Below, one piece after another: positions 26,933-36,560 of a DNA stretch of 64,000 bases. The position numbers and the translations under genes are program-made. Each line of letters starts with the position of its first letter. The first letter of the stretch is position 1. Source of the stretch: Bradyrhizobium sp. CB82 (lineage in GTDB: Bacteria > Pseudomonadota > Alphaproteobacteria > Rhizobiales > Xanthobacteraceae); assembly GCF_029714405.1 (NCBI RefSeq), contig NZ_CP121650.1:9178233-9242232 (forward strand), written 5' to 3'. The notes below the pieces were generated by a model. That model did no database searches. It saw nothing but the letters and a program-made list of their open reading frames with translations, and was not told the DNA's origin.

Positions 26933-27895
26933 ATGGTGAAACTGGTCGAGGAATTCCGGAAAGGCTGGCTCGGCATCTCGTCGCCTTCGCTGGCGCTCAG
27001 CGTCGGCTTTGCGACCATCTGTCTCGTGCTCGCGACGCTGGTGCGCTGGGGCCTCGCCCAGGTGCGGCCGGACATCTTCTTCACGCCGTATTTTCCGGCC
27101 GTGTTCTTTGCCGCCGCATTCGGCGGCCTGCGCATCGGCGTCGTCACGGCGCTGCTCGGCGGCGTGCTCGGCGTCAGCCTGAATTTCGGTGATGTGCATG
27201 CCGACCGCGCGCGCTTCGTTCTCTTGGTGCTATACTGGGCCGTCAGCGCGCTCACGATTTGGGGCGTCGAGCACTATCGCTCGCTGCTGATCGAGCAGCG
27301 GCGGATTTCCAAGCGCCTGATCGAGGAAGAGGAGTATCGCAAGCTCCTGGTCGACGAATTGCAACACCGGCTCAAGAACAAGCTGTCCACCGTGCACGCG
27401 GTCCTGCATCAGGTGCTGCATGACCAGCCGCAGGTCTGGGCCCGCGTCGATCCGCGGCTGCGCTCGCTTGCGGCAACCGACGATCTGATCGCGCGGGTCG
27501 ACAATTCAGGCTGCGACATCCGCGACCTCCTGATCTCCGAGCTCGGTCCCTACGGCCATGTCCGCTTCACGCTGAACGGCGAGCGGCTGTTCCTGCCGGC
27601 GAAGCTCGCGGTGACGCTGTCGCTGATGTTCCACGAGCTCGCCACCAATGCGAGCAAATACGGCGCCTTCTCCGCACCGCGCGGCCTGTTGCAGGTGTCG
27701 TGGACCGTCTCTGACGACCGTCTCACCATCACCTGGGACGAAACCGAAGGACCGAGCGTCGACAAGGTTTCGGCGCCGGGCTTCGGCACCAAGCTGTTGA
27801 AATCGGCGCTTCTCGCCTTCGACGGCAAGACTGAAATCTCCTACCTGAAGAGCGGCGTCCATTGCATCATGCAATGCCGCATTCCCAAAGCCTGA
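26933..27895 (+). CDS. Membrane-bound HWE/HisKA_2 sensor histidine kinase
   Basis: A 320-residue kinase. Four hydrophobic segments in residues 12-105 form a DUF4118-like membrane domain (SVGFATICLVLATLVRWGL, YFPAVFFAAAFGGLRIGVVTALLGGVLG). The phosphoacceptor is His145 in LVDELQHRLKNKLSTVHAVLHQ, the HisKA_2/HWE signature, and the N box FHELATNASKYGA follows. Such kinases in alphaproteobacteria often feed single-domain regulators of the general stress response. No partner regulator is adjacent. The start is uncertain; upstream codons to 26843 are open too. Confidence 0.85.
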   Translation: MVKLVEEFRKGWLGISSPSLALSVGFATICLVLATLVRWGLAQVRPDIFFTPYFPAVFFAAAFGGLRIGVVTALLGGVLGVSLNFGDVHADRARFVLLVLYWAVSALTIWGVEHYRSLLIEQRRISKRLIEEEEYRKLLVDELQHRLKNKLSTVHAVLHQVLHDQPQVWARVDPRLRSLAATDDLIARVDNSGCDIRDLLISELGPYGHVRFTLNGERLFLPAKLAVTLSLMFHELATNASKYGAFSAPRGLLQVSWTVSDDRLTITWDETEGPSVDKVSAPGFGTKLLKSALLAFDGKTEISYLKSGVHCIMQCRIPKA

Positions 27896-28099
27896 CACGT
27901 CGCGCACAAAGCGAGAATGCGACGCGCGCAAGTTTCGCAAGTGCCATTGACGCTCTGTTAATGACGATCGGCACGGCTCGTGCCGGCGCAGCAAGTTGTT
28001 GCGAACCGAACCCGTATTTCTGCGTATCCCTTAACCAAAACTAAGAGGCACTTCTGCAAGATCGCGCCATTACAAAGCCGCGCCTGAACAACAAGATTC

Positions 28100-29845
28100 A
28101 TGATTTCTATGAACGACAGCAAATATCACGGCGCGACTGATGCCGAGCTCGGATTTCTCAAGGAGATCGTTAGAATGCTGCCTGCCGGCGTGACCGTGCA
28201 GGACGCGCGCGGCAATCTCATTCTGGTCAACGATGCCGCCGCCCGCCATCTCGGTATGGTTGGCAGTCGGCCGACGCCGGACCTGACCCAGCGCCAGGCA
28301 GCCTGCCGGCAGGCGATGCAGGCCGGCCACCCCGTGGTAGCCGAGGAATCCGTCCATGACGGCACCGCGCGTCAGGTTCTGCTCACCACCCATCGCCCGA
28401 TCCGCCTTGCCGGCCGCGACCTCCTCCTTTCCGCCTCCTCCGACATCACCGAGCAGAAGAATTTCGAGGACCAGCTGTTTCGCTCGGCCTATTTCGACGA
28501 GCTCACCGGCCTGCCCTCCCGGCGCGTGATCGAGCATCGCGTCAACGGCATCTTGGCGCACGAGCGCAGCAACGAACGTTTTGCACTCGCCTTTCTCGAC
28601 ATCGACAATTTCAAGCACATCAACGACTATTACGGCCATTCGGTCGGCGATGCGCTGCTGGTCGAGCTGTCGAAGCGGCTCGGCCGCGACCTGCGCGAGA
28701 CCGACATGCTGTCGCGGATCTCGGGCGACGAATTCCTGCTGCTGCTCTCGCCGATCAAGAGCGAAGAGGAGGTCGCCGAATTCATCCAGGCGACGCTGAA
28801 GCGCCTCACCGCGCCCTTCTTCATCGACTCCTCCGAGATCTTCGGCTCCGCCTCGGTCGGCGTCAGCCTCTATCCGGATCACGGCCGCAGCTTCGAGGTG
28901 CTGCGTCAGAATGCCGACATCGCGATGTACCGCGTCAAGAACGGCGGCAAGGGCTCCGCCGCGTTTTTCGACTCCGGCATGGAGCGCGAGGCGCTCGCGC
29001 GCATGAAGATCGAGCAGTCGTTGCGGCTCGCCATCCTCGAGAAGCGCTTCTGCTGCGCTTTCCAGTCCAAGGTCGACATCAGGACCCAGGCCGTGAAGGG
29101 CATCGAGGCCTTGGTGCGCCTGCGCGACGATGAGGGCGTGATCCAGGCGCCGGGCTCGTTCATCAACCTCGCGGTCGAGCTCGGGCTGATCGACGAGCTC
29201 ACCCATCTCGTGCTTACCGAGATCGTGAGGTCGATCGACCTCATCAATGACACCTTTGGTGCCGAAGCGAGCATTAGCATCAACGTCGCCGCCAAGCAGG
29301 CCGGCAATCCCGAATTCATGCGCTCCTTCGCGAAAGCGCTCGAGCAGACCGGCTTCCCGAAACGCTTCATGATCGAGGTGACGGAGGACGCTTTCGTCGC
29401 CACCAATCACTTCCAGTCCGAGATCCTGCCGATATTCCGCAAGCTCGGCGTCGGCATCTCCATCGACGATTTCGGCATCGGCTTTTCCTCACTCTCGGCC
29501 CTTGCCGACGTCACGGCCGACGAGATCAAGATCGACCGCTCGTTCATCACCGACATCCATAAGCGCCCGCGCAGCCAGGGCATTTTGCGGGCGATCGAAT
29601 CCTTGAGCGAAGCGCTCGGCATGACGGTCATCGCCGAAGGTCTCGAATCCTATGAGGAGCTGGCCTACCTGCAGGCCGCGACCAAGATCCGCTATGCGCA
29701 GGGCTACTATTTCGCCCGGCCGATCTTCCTGGAGGAGCTGAAGCTCGCGACGCCCGCGGCCAGCGAAGCACGGGTCAGCATCGCAAGCCGCCCGGCGCAG
29801 CAGAACAGGCAGGGCTATTCACGCGCGGGCGGATACCGGCGGTAG
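28100..29845 (+). CDS. PAS-GGDEF-EAL cyclic-di-GMP enzyme
   Basis: A 581-residue protein with an N-terminal PAS domain (about 18-118), a GGDEF domain whose active loop reads SGDEF (RISGDEFLLLL) and an EAL domain with GIEALVRLRDD, NVAAKQ, DDFGIGFSSLS, EIKIDRSFI and AEGLES. SGDEF is an accepted active variant of the cyclase loop, and the metal-binding residues of the EAL domain appear intact, so it may both make and destroy c-di-GMP. No membrane segment is present. It follows the HWE kinase gene after 200 bases in which nothing else is seen. Confidence 0.92.
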   Translation: MISMNDSKYHGATDAELGFLKEIVRMLPAGVTVQDARGNLILVNDAAARHLGMVGSRPTPDLTQRQAACRQAMQAGHPVVAEESVHDGTARQVLLTTHRPIRLAGRDLLLSASSDITEQKNFEDQLFRSAYFDELTGLPSRRVIEHRVNGILAHERSNERFALAFLDIDNFKHINDYYGHSVGDALLVELSKRLGRDLRETDMLSRISGDEFLLLLSPIKSEEEVAEFIQATLKRLTAPFFIDSSEIFGSASVGVSLYPDHGRSFEVLRQNADIAMYRVKNGGKGSAAFFDSGMEREALARMKIEQSLRLAILEKRFCCAFQSKVDIRTQAVKGIEALVRLRDDEGVIQAPGSFINLAVELGLIDELTHLVLTEIVRSIDLINDTFGAEASISINVAAKQAGNPEFMRSFAKALEQTGFPKRFMIEVTEDAFVATNHFQSEILPIFRKLGVGISIDDFGIGFSSLSALADVTADEIKIDRSFITDIHKRPRSQGILRAIESLSEALGMTVIAEGLESYEELAYLQAATKIRYAQGYYFARPIFLEELKLATPAASEARVSIASRPAQQNRQGYSRAGGYRR

Positions 29846-29879
29846 TTTTCATAGAGCCCAACCGAGCCACGAACTCGGT

Positions 29880-30033
29880 GCACCTCTCCCGCTTGCGGGG
29901 GAGGCATAGGCCGCCTTCGGCGGCCGTACTCTCTCTATGGCGAAGCGCCGGGTGGGGGCTCTCTCCACGTGAAGGCTCTCGATGCGGAACCACCCTTTCC
30001 CCAGCCCTCCCCCGCAAGCGGGGGAGGGAGCGG
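29880..30033. repeat. Intergenic repeat, CCTCTCCCG-CTTGCGGG family
   Basis: Two stems flank the element: CCTCTCCCGCTTGCGGGGG at the left and CCTCCCCCGCAAGCGGGGG at the right, with AGGCCGCCTTCGGCGGCCGT between them. It fills most of the gap between the PAS-GGDEF-EAL gene and the sigma-54 activator gene. Confidence 0.65.
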
Positions 30034-30145
30034 ACCAATCGTGCCACCCCCGAACCACGTTTTCGCCCTTTGAAATTGCTGGCCTTTTGCTAAGAAGCAG
30101 GCGAACGTCCGGGCTTGCCTCGCCTGGCAGCCACCGAGGTACGCC

Positions 30146-31588
30146 ATGTCCGCTCCCTCCTCCGTCGTCAGCGATCCCGCCTATATTCGCGCCCGCGCCA
30201 TGGAGACGCTGTTCGAGCGGCTGGAGCATCTGTGCGAGGGCGCCATTGCGGTCGATCGCAACGGGCGGGTGGTCTATGTCAACGAGAAATACGTCACCGC
30301 GATCGGCCTTTCGCATGAATCCGAGGCGCTGGGACGTCCGATCGAGGAGATCATTCCCAACAGCCTGTTGCGGCGGGTCGTGGAGACCGGCGAGCCGATC
30401 ATCCTCGACATCATGGAGCTCGGCGGCCAGCAGCTCGTCGTCACCCGTATGCCGATCGAGGACGAGCGCGGGAACATCATTGGCGCCATCGGCTTCGTGC
30501 TCTATGACCGCCTCGAAGGCCTGAAGCCGTTGCTTGCCCGCGTCGCCCAGCTCGAGAACGATCTGCGGCTGGCGCGGCGGCAATTGTCTCACCCCCGCGC
30601 TGCGCGCTTCACTTTTGCCGACTACGTCGGCACGACGTCCGGCATCGCGCAGGCCAAGGAGCTGGCCGCGCGCGCCGCGCGTCAGAACGTCACCGTGCTG
30701 CTCACCGGCGAGACCGGAACGGGCAAGGAGATGCTGGCGCAGGCCATCCACAACGCCTCCTCCCGCGCCGAAAAGCCGTTCGTCAGCGTCAACGTCGCCG
30801 CCATTCCCGACACGCTGATCGAGTCGGAATTCTTCGGCACGGCGCCCGGCGCCTATACCGGGGCCGACCGCAAGGGCCGCGAGGGAAAGTTCCGCATCGC
30901 CGATGGTGGCACGCTGTTCCTCGACGAGATCGGAGAGATGCCGCTCCAGCTCCAGGCCAAGCTGCTCCGCGTGTTGCAGGAGCGCGAGATCGAGCCGCTC
31001 GGCTCCGACAAGGTCACCAAGATCGACGTGCGCGTGGTCGCCGCGACCAACGTCGATTTGCACAAGCGCGTCAGCGAGGGCGCCTTCCGCGCCGATCTCT
31101 ATTACCGGCTCAACGTGCTCTCGATCGGCCTGCCCCCCTTGCGCGACTGCCTCGACGATCTTCCTGATATCTGCGCGCGGCTGCTCGAGGACATCAGCGC
31201 CACCGGCGACTATGTCAACGCCAGGATCACGCCGAGCGCGCTCGCCGCCCTTGCCCGCTACGACTGGCCCGGCAACGTCCGCGAGCTCCGCAACATCCTG
31301 GAGCGCGCGCTGATCCTGAGCGACTCGGGACGGCTGACCGGCGAGGACTTTGCCCGCATCCTGCCCGTCGGGGTCGACACCAGACCCGTGGCGCAGGTCC
31401 GGACTGGCGGCACTGTCATCCCCTATGCCGAAGCGGAGGCCGAATTCGAGAAGCACACGCTCGAACAGGCGCTCGCCGCCAGCAACGGCCAGATTTCGGA
31501 AGCCGCCAAAATGCTCCAGATCTCACGTGCGACGTTCTACAAGAAGCTCGCCAAGTTCGGCCTCGCCTCGGGACCGGCCTCCGTCTGA
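30146..31588 (+). CDS. PAS-containing sigma-54-dependent transcriptional activator
   Basis: A 480-residue enhancer-binding protein. Residues about 25-125 form a PAS sensor (CEGAIAVDRNGRVVYVNEKYV), the central AAA+ domain has GETGTGKE (about 186), the sigma-54 contact loop GAYTGA in place of the commoner GAFTGA, and GTLFLDEIGEMPLQLQAKLLRVLQE; a Fis-type helix-turn-helix ends the protein (ISEAAKMLQISRATFYKKL). The PAS-AAA-HTH layout without a receiver suggests a small ligand or redox cue. The next gene has a good -24/-12 promoter, so this is very likely its activator. Confidence 0.92.
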   Translation: MSAPSSVVSDPAYIRARAMETLFERLEHLCEGAIAVDRNGRVVYVNEKYVTAIGLSHESEALGRPIEEIIPNSLLRRVVETGEPIILDIMELGGQQLVVTRMPIEDERGNIIGAIGFVLYDRLEGLKPLLARVAQLENDLRLARRQLSHPRAARFTFADYVGTTSGIAQAKELAARAARQNVTVLLTGETGTGKEMLAQAIHNASSRAEKPFVSVNVAAIPDTLIESEFFGTAPGAYTGADRKGREGKFRIADGGTLFLDEIGEMPLQLQAKLLRVLQEREIEPLGSDKVTKIDVRVVAATNVDLHKRVSEGAFRADLYYRLNVLSIGLPPLRDCLDDLPDICARLLEDISATGDYVNARITPSALAALARYDWPGNVRELRNILERALILSDSGRLTGEDFARILPVGVDTRPVAQVRTGGTVIPYAEAEAEFEKHTLEQALAASNGQISEAAKMLQISRATFYKKLAKFGLASGPASV

Positions 31589-31707
31589 GTTTCGAGACGG
31601 AGAGCGTCCGGAATCTCAGACTCCAGACAGGATACGCGCCGCGTCCTCCGCGGCGCGAATGCGCGAATTGCCGGGTTTTCAGCCACTTTGCTCATCTCTA
31701 CCGCATC

Positions 31708-31724
31708 TGGCGCGGAGCTTGCTT
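31708..31724 (+). promoter_or_regulatory. Sigma-54 (-24/-12) promoter before the MFS permease gene
   Basis: TGGCGCGGAGCTTGCTT matches the consensus TGGCACG-N4-TTGCW with one change, and the invariant GG and GC are exactly 12 bases apart. Transcription would start near 31734, leaving a 50-base leader before the ATG at 31784. The divergent-free position directly behind a sigma-54 activator gene strengthens the call. Confidence 0.75.
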
Positions 31725-31783
31725 TTCGCTTTGCACAATGACGCATGCTGCACATGCGCATTCGCAAACCAGGAGGACGCCAG

Positions 31784-33094
31784 ATGAGTGGAGCGATCGC
31801 AGTCAATCAGCTTCAAGCACGACAACCGTCGCACGTCACCGTCGCCACCGCGAGCCTGATCGGCACGGCGATCGAGTGGTACGACTTCTTCCTTTACGGC
31901 ACCGCAGCCGCGCTGATCTTCAACAAGCTGTTCTTTCCGACCTTCGACCCCATGGTCGGCACGCTGCTGGCCTTTGCGACCTACGCGCTCGGCTTCATCG
32001 CGCGCCCGCTCGGCGGCGTCGTGTTCGGCCATTACGGCGACAAGATCGGCCGCAAGACCATGCTTTACCTCACGCTGCTGATCATGGGCGCCGCGACCGC
32101 GGCGATCGGCTTCCTTCCGACCTATGAGACCGCCGGCATCTGGGCCGCGATCCTGCTCGTCACCTGCCGCCTGATCCAGGGCTTTGGCCTCGGGGGCGAA
32201 TGGGGCGGCGCGGTGCTGATGGCAGTCGAGCATGCGCCCGAGGACAAGAAGGGCTTTTATGGAAGCTGGCCGCAGCTCGGGGCGCCGCTCGGCCTCGTGC
32301 TCGGCACGCTGGTGTTCTCGGTGGTGTCGTCGCTGCTGACCGACGCGCAGCTCTATGCCTGGGGCTGGCGCATCCCGTTCCTGTTCTCGATCGCGCTGGT
32401 GTTGGTCGGACTGTGGATCCGCTTCACCATCGCGGAATCGCCGGAGTTCCAGAAGGTCAAGGACACCAAGCAGGAAGTGAAGATGCCGATCGTCGACGCG
32501 ATCCGGATGTATCCGAAGAACATCCTGCTCGCGATGGGCGCGCGTTTTGCGGAGAACGGCTTCTTCTACATCTATGCCACCTTCGTGCTCGCCTATGCGA
32601 CACAATCGCTCGGCATGAACAAGCAGGACATGCTGAACGGCGTCCTGATCGCGGCCGCGATCGAGACCTTCACCATTCCCGTCTTCGGCGCGCTCTCCGA
32701 CCGCGTCGGGCGACGGCCGATCTACATCTTCGGTGCGGTCTTTTCCGCGCTGATGTCGTTCCCGCTGTTCATGCTGCTGTCGACCAAGAATCCGCAGGCT
32801 GCCTGGATCGCGATCGTGCTGGGCCTCGCCATCGGTCACGCCGCGATGTACGGCCCGCAGGCGAGCTTCCTGTCCGAGCTGTTCGGTACCAAGGTGCGCT
32901 ACAGCGGCGTCTCGCTCGGCTACAACCTCGCCTCGATCTTCGCCGGCGCCCTGTCGCCGCTGATCGCGACCGGCCTGATGACGACCTTTGCGCCGGCGAC
33001 CTGGCCGATCTCGCTGTACATGATCGCGCTCGCGATCATCACCATCGTGTCGGTCTACTTCGCGACCGAAACACGCAAGATAGTTCAGGCCTGA
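31784..33094 (+). CDS. MFS transporter, metabolite:proton symporter type
   Basis: A 436-residue protein with 12 membrane segments. ASLIGTAIEWYDFFLYGTAAALIF in helix 1 and GHYGDKIGRKTMLYLTL (motif A) mark the metabolite:H+ symporter group (ShiA/ProP/KgtP relatives), which take up organic acids or betaines. AGGAGGACG precedes the chosen ATG. It sits behind a sigma-54 promoter and before a CoA-transferase gene, so the cargo is probably a carboxylate that is then activated as a CoA thioester. Confidence 0.9.
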   Translation: MSGAIAVNQLQARQPSHVTVATASLIGTAIEWYDFFLYGTAAALIFNKLFFPTFDPMVGTLLAFATYALGFIARPLGGVVFGHYGDKIGRKTMLYLTLLIMGAATAAIGFLPTYETAGIWAAILLVTCRLIQGFGLGGEWGGAVLMAVEHAPEDKKGFYGSWPQLGAPLGLVLGTLVFSVVSSLLTDAQLYAWGWRIPFLFSIALVLVGLWIRFTIAESPEFQKVKDTKQEVKMPIVDAIRMYPKNILLAMGARFAENGFFYIYATFVLAYATQSLGMNKQDMLNGVLIAAAIETFTIPVFGALSDRVGRRPIYIFGAVFSALMSFPLFMLLSTKNPQAAWIAIVLGLAIGHAAMYGPQASFLSELFGTKVRYSGVSLGYNLASIFAGALSPLIATGLMTTFAPATWPISLYMIALAIITIVSVYFATETRKIVQA

Positions 33095-33117
33095 CTGGCG
33101 AGGGTCACGTCTCGCGC

Positions 33118-33153
33118 CGCGAGGAGCGGCCTGTTACAGGGCCGCTCCTCGCG
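33118..33153. terminator. 14-bp perfect hairpin between permease and CoA-transferase genes
   Basis: CGCGAGGAGCGGCC (33118-33131) and GGCCGCTCCTCGCG (33140-33153) pair without mismatch around an 8-base loop. It begins 23 bases after the permease stop and ends 55 bases before the CoA-transferase start. No T-tract follows, so it may stabilise or process the upstream mRNA, or act as a partial terminator that lowers expression of the second gene. Confidence 0.55.
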
Positions 33154-33208
33154 ATAAGATCGACGCAAAGAACAACAGGCATGCGGTCCAGGGATCGGGA
33201 GGAACGCC

Positions 33209-35260
33209 GTGAGCCAGCACCCAGCTCTGCCTTACCTGCGCAATTCCGAAAAGGGCAAGATCGTCACGGCGGCGGAAGCCGTCATGCTGATCCGCGACGG
33301 CGACACGGTCGCCACCGGCGGCTTCGTCGGCATCGGCTTTGCCGAGGAGATCGCGATCGCGCTCGAGGAGCTCTATCTCTCCAACGAGGGCGACGCGCCC
33401 TACACCCAAGGCAAGCCGCACAACCTGACGCTGGTCTATGCGGCGGGTCAGGGCGACGGCAAGCATCGCGGCCTCAACCATTTCGCGCATGAAGGCCTCG
33501 TCCGGCGCGTGATCGGCGGGCATTGGGGGCTTGCACCCAAATTGCAGCAGCTCGCGATCGCGGGCCAGATCGAGGCCTACAACCTGCCGCAGGGCGTGAT
33601 CACGCACCTGTTCCGCGACATCGCGGCGCACCGGCCCGGCCACGTTACCCGCGTCGGCATGGGCACCTTCGTCGACCCACGCAATGGCGGCGGCAAGCTG
33701 AATGCGCGCACCACCGAGGACATGGTGGAGCTGATCAGAATCGGCGGCGAGGAATGCCTGCTCTACAGGACGTTCCCGATCCATGTCGGGATCATCCGCG
33801 CCACCACCGGCGATCCCGACGGCAACCTCACCATGGAGAAGGAGGCGCTGACGCTGGAAGCGCTCGCCATCGCCATGGCCGCGCATAATTCCGGCGGCAT
33901 CGTCATCGCCCAGGTCGAGCGCGTCGCCGAGATCGGCAGCCTCAATCCGCGCCAGGTCAAGATCCCCGGCATCCTCGTCGACTGCGTCGTGGTGGCGAGA
34001 CCAGAGCACCACTGGCAGACGTTTGGCACGCAATATAACCCGGCTTTCTCCAGCGAGATCAGGGTGCGTGCCGCATCGCTGCCCACAATGCCGATGAGCG
34101 AGCGCAAGATCATCGCCCGCCGCGCCGCCTTCGAATTGAAGGCCAACAGCGTCGTCAATCTCGGCATCGGCATGCCCGAGGGCATCGCCTCGGTCGCCAA
34201 CGAGGAGCGCATCATCGACCTCATCACGCTGACGGCCGAGCCCGGCGTGATCGGCGGCATTCCCGCCAGCGGCATCGACTTTGGCGCGGCGATCAACACG
34301 CAGGCGGTGATCGACCAGCCCTACCAGTTCGATTTCTATGATGGCGGCGGGCTCGATGCCGCCTTCCTCGGCCTCGCCCAGGTCGACCGCTCAGGCAACC
34401 TCAATGTCAGCAAGTTCGGACCGAAGCTTGCCGGCGCCGGCGGCTTCATCAACATCAGCCAGAACGCCAAGGAGGTCGTATTCGTCGGCACCTTCGGCGC
34501 GGGCAAGCAGAGCATTGCGGTCGAGGGTGGCAAGCTGTCGATCGTCGCGGAGGCGACGTCGCGCAAGTTCGTCGATCATGTCGAGCATGTCACCTTCAGC
34601 GGCGCCGTCTCGGCGGCGCGCGGGCAGCGCGTGCTCTATGTCACCGAGCGCTGCGTCTTCGTGCTGCGTCCCGACGGCCTCGAGCTCGTCGAGGTCGCGC
34701 CAGGCATCGACATCGAGCGCGACATCCTGCGCCTGATGGATTTCAAGCCGCTGATCCCGCGTGATCCCGCCGTGATGGATGCGCGCATCTTCCGCGACGA
34801 TCTGATGGAGCTGCGCGAGCGGCTTCTGACCATCCCGCTCGACCAGCGCTTCACGCTGGACGAGCAGCAGAACCTGTTCTTCGTCAATCTGGAACGCTAT
34901 CCGCTGCGCAGCAAGGCCGATATCGACGCCATCGCGCGCATCGTCGAGGCCAGGCTCGCCCCGCACGGCCGCCGCGTCTACGCCATCGTCAATTATGACA
35001 ATTTCTCCATCCTCCCCGAGCTGATGGACGATTATTCGGCCATGGTCCGCAGCCTTGTCGACCGCTTCTATTCCGGCGTGTCGCGCTACACGACGTCAGG
35101 GTTCCTGCGCATCAAGCTCGGCGAGGCCCTGGAGAAGCGCGGCGTGGCGCCGCACATCTTCGAGAGCGCCGCCGAGGCGCAGTCGGATTGGCGGCAGGTC
35201 GAAGGGACTGACGCACAGGACGATGGCGCGCCACGCGGCGCGCGGCAGGCTCAAGAATGA
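33209..35260 (+). CDS. CoA-transferase, family I, fused alpha and beta subunits
   Basis: A 683-residue protein. Residues 1-270 match the alpha part (DTVATGGFVGIGFAEEI, GHWGLAPKLQQLA, GMGTFVDPRNGGGKLN) and about 300-530 the beta part (NSVVNLGIGMPEGIA); the catalytic glutamate of the family is expected at Glu344 in TAEPGVIGGIP. It should move CoA between acyl donors and a carboxylate, like YdiF/acetate CoA-transferase. The region after residue 530 (about 150 residues) goes beyond the usual YdiF length. The start is GTG with GGGAGG upstream. It probably activates the substrate brought in by the adjacent transporters. Confidence 0.9.
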   Translation: MSQHPALPYLRNSEKGKIVTAAEAVMLIRDGDTVATGGFVGIGFAEEIAIALEELYLSNEGDAPYTQGKPHNLTLVYAAGQGDGKHRGLNHFAHEGLVRRVIGGHWGLAPKLQQLAIAGQIEAYNLPQGVITHLFRDIAAHRPGHVTRVGMGTFVDPRNGGGKLNARTTEDMVELIRIGGEECLLYRTFPIHVGIIRATTGDPDGNLTMEKEALTLEALAIAMAAHNSGGIVIAQVERVAEIGSLNPRQVKIPGILVDCVVVARPEHHWQTFGTQYNPAFSSEIRVRAASLPTMPMSERKIIARRAAFELKANSVVNLGIGMPEGIASVANEERIIDLITLTAEPGVIGGIPASGIDFGAAINTQAVIDQPYQFDFYDGGGLDAAFLGLAQVDRSGNLNVSKFGPKLAGAGGFINISQNAKEVVFVGTFGAGKQSIAVEGGKLSIVAEATSRKFVDHVEHVTFSGAVSAARGQRVLYVTERCVFVLRPDGLELVEVAPGIDIERDILRLMDFKPLIPRDPAVMDARIFRDDLMELRERLLTIPLDQRFTLDEQQNLFFVNLERYPLRSKADIDAIARIVEARLAPHGRRVYAIVNYDNFSILPELMDDYSAMVRSLVDRFYSGVSRYTTSGFLRIKLGEALEKRGVAPHIFESAAEAQSDWRQVEGTDAQDDGAPRGARQAQE

Positions 35261-35363
35261 TGCAGACCTCGCGTGCGCGCCCTCAGGCGGAAGGTTGAAT
35301 TGCAATGTTCGCCGCGCTGTGCAAATCGCTATTGCCCAACAAAATGAATCAGGAGGGATCATC

Positions 35364-36548
35364 TTGCGTTTACCAGTCATCATAACAACAACCATTCTCG
35401 GCCTCGCAGCGGCCACCACAGCGCGCGCAGATGACCTCAAGATCGCGCTGATCTACGGCAAGACCGGCCCGCTGGAGGCCTATGCCAAGCAGACCGAGAC
35501 CGGCCTGCAAATGGGTTTTGAATATGCCACCAAGGGCACCATGACGCTCGACGGTCGCAAGATCGTCATCATCACCAAGGACGACCAGGGCAAGCCGGAC
35601 CTCGCGAAAGCAGCGCTCGCCGAAGCCTATCAGGACGACAAGGCCGACATCGCCATTGGCACGACGTCGTCGGCCGCGGCGCTGGCGATCCTGCCCGTTG
35701 CCGAAGAGAACAAGAAGATACTGATCGTCGAGCCCGCCGTCGCGGACCAGATTACCGGCGAGAAGTGGAATCGCTACATCTTCCGCACCGCGCGCAACTC
35801 CTCGCAGGACGCAATCTCCAACGCGGTCGCGATCGGCAAGGCTGGCGTCACCGTTGCGACGCTGGCGCAGGACTACGCCTTCGGCCGCGACGGCGTCGCC
35901 GCCTTCAAAGAGGCGCTGGCCAAGACCGGCGCGACATTAGCTGCGGAAGAATATGCCCCGACCTCGACCACCGACTTCACCGCGGTCGGCCAGCGGCTGT
36001 TCGACGCGCTGAAAGACAAGCCGGGCCGCAAGGTGATCTGGGTGATCTGGGCCGGCGCCGGCAATCCGCTGGCAAAACTCCAGGACATGGATCCGAAGCG
36101 ATACGGCATCGAACTCTCGACCGGGGGCAATATCCTGCCGGCACTCGCGGCCTACAAAGCGCTGCCCGGCATGGAAGGCGCGACCTATTACTACTATGAC
36201 ATCCCGAAGAACCCGGTGAACGACTGGCTGGTCGCCGAGCACCAGAAGCGCTTCAACGCGCCGCCGGACTTCTTCACCGCCGGCGGCTTTGCGGCCGCGA
36301 TGTCCGTCGTCGCCGCCGTCACCAAGGCGAAGTCGACCGACACCGAGAAGCTGATCGCGGCGATGGAAGGCATGGCGTTCGACACGCCGAAGGGCAAGAT
36401 GGTGTTCCGGAAAGAAGACCATCAGGCGCTCCAGAGCATGTATCACTTCAGGGTCAAGGTCGATCCGAACGTCGCCTGGGCCATCCTCGAGCCGGTGCGC
36501 GAGCTCAAGATCGAGGACATGGACGTTCCGGTTAAGAACAAGCGGTAG
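35364..36548 (+). CDS. ABC transporter substrate-binding protein, branched-chain type
   Basis: A 394-residue periplasmic receptor. The start is TTG, with AGGAGGG 7 bases upstream, giving the signal peptide RLPVIITTTILGLAAATTARA-DD; the mature part begins LKIALIYGKTGPLEAYAKQTETG, typical of LivK-like receptors. The frame is open upstream but overlaps the CoA-transferase gene. It leads the operon with two ATPases and two permeases. The ligand may be an organic acid or aromatic compound given the CoA-transferase next door; it is not shown by sequence. Confidence 0.92.
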   Translation: MRLPVIITTTILGLAAATTARADDLKIALIYGKTGPLEAYAKQTETGLQMGFEYATKGTMTLDGRKIVIITKDDQGKPDLAKAALAEAYQDDKADIAIGTTSSAAALAILPVAEENKKILIVEPAVADQITGEKWNRYIFRTARNSSQDAISNAVAIGKAGVTVATLAQDYAFGRDGVAAFKEALAKTGATLAAEEYAPTSTTDFTAVGQRLFDALKDKPGRKVIWVIWAGAGNPLAKLQDMDPKRYGIELSTGGNILPALAAYKALPGMEGATYYYYDIPKNPVNDWLVAEHQKRFNAPPDFFTAGGFAAAMSVVAAVTKAKSTDTEKLIAAMEGMAFDTPKGKMVFRKEDHQALQSMYHFRVKVDPNVAWAILEPVRELKIEDMDVPVKNKR

Positions 36549-36560
36549 GTGTCTTACGGC

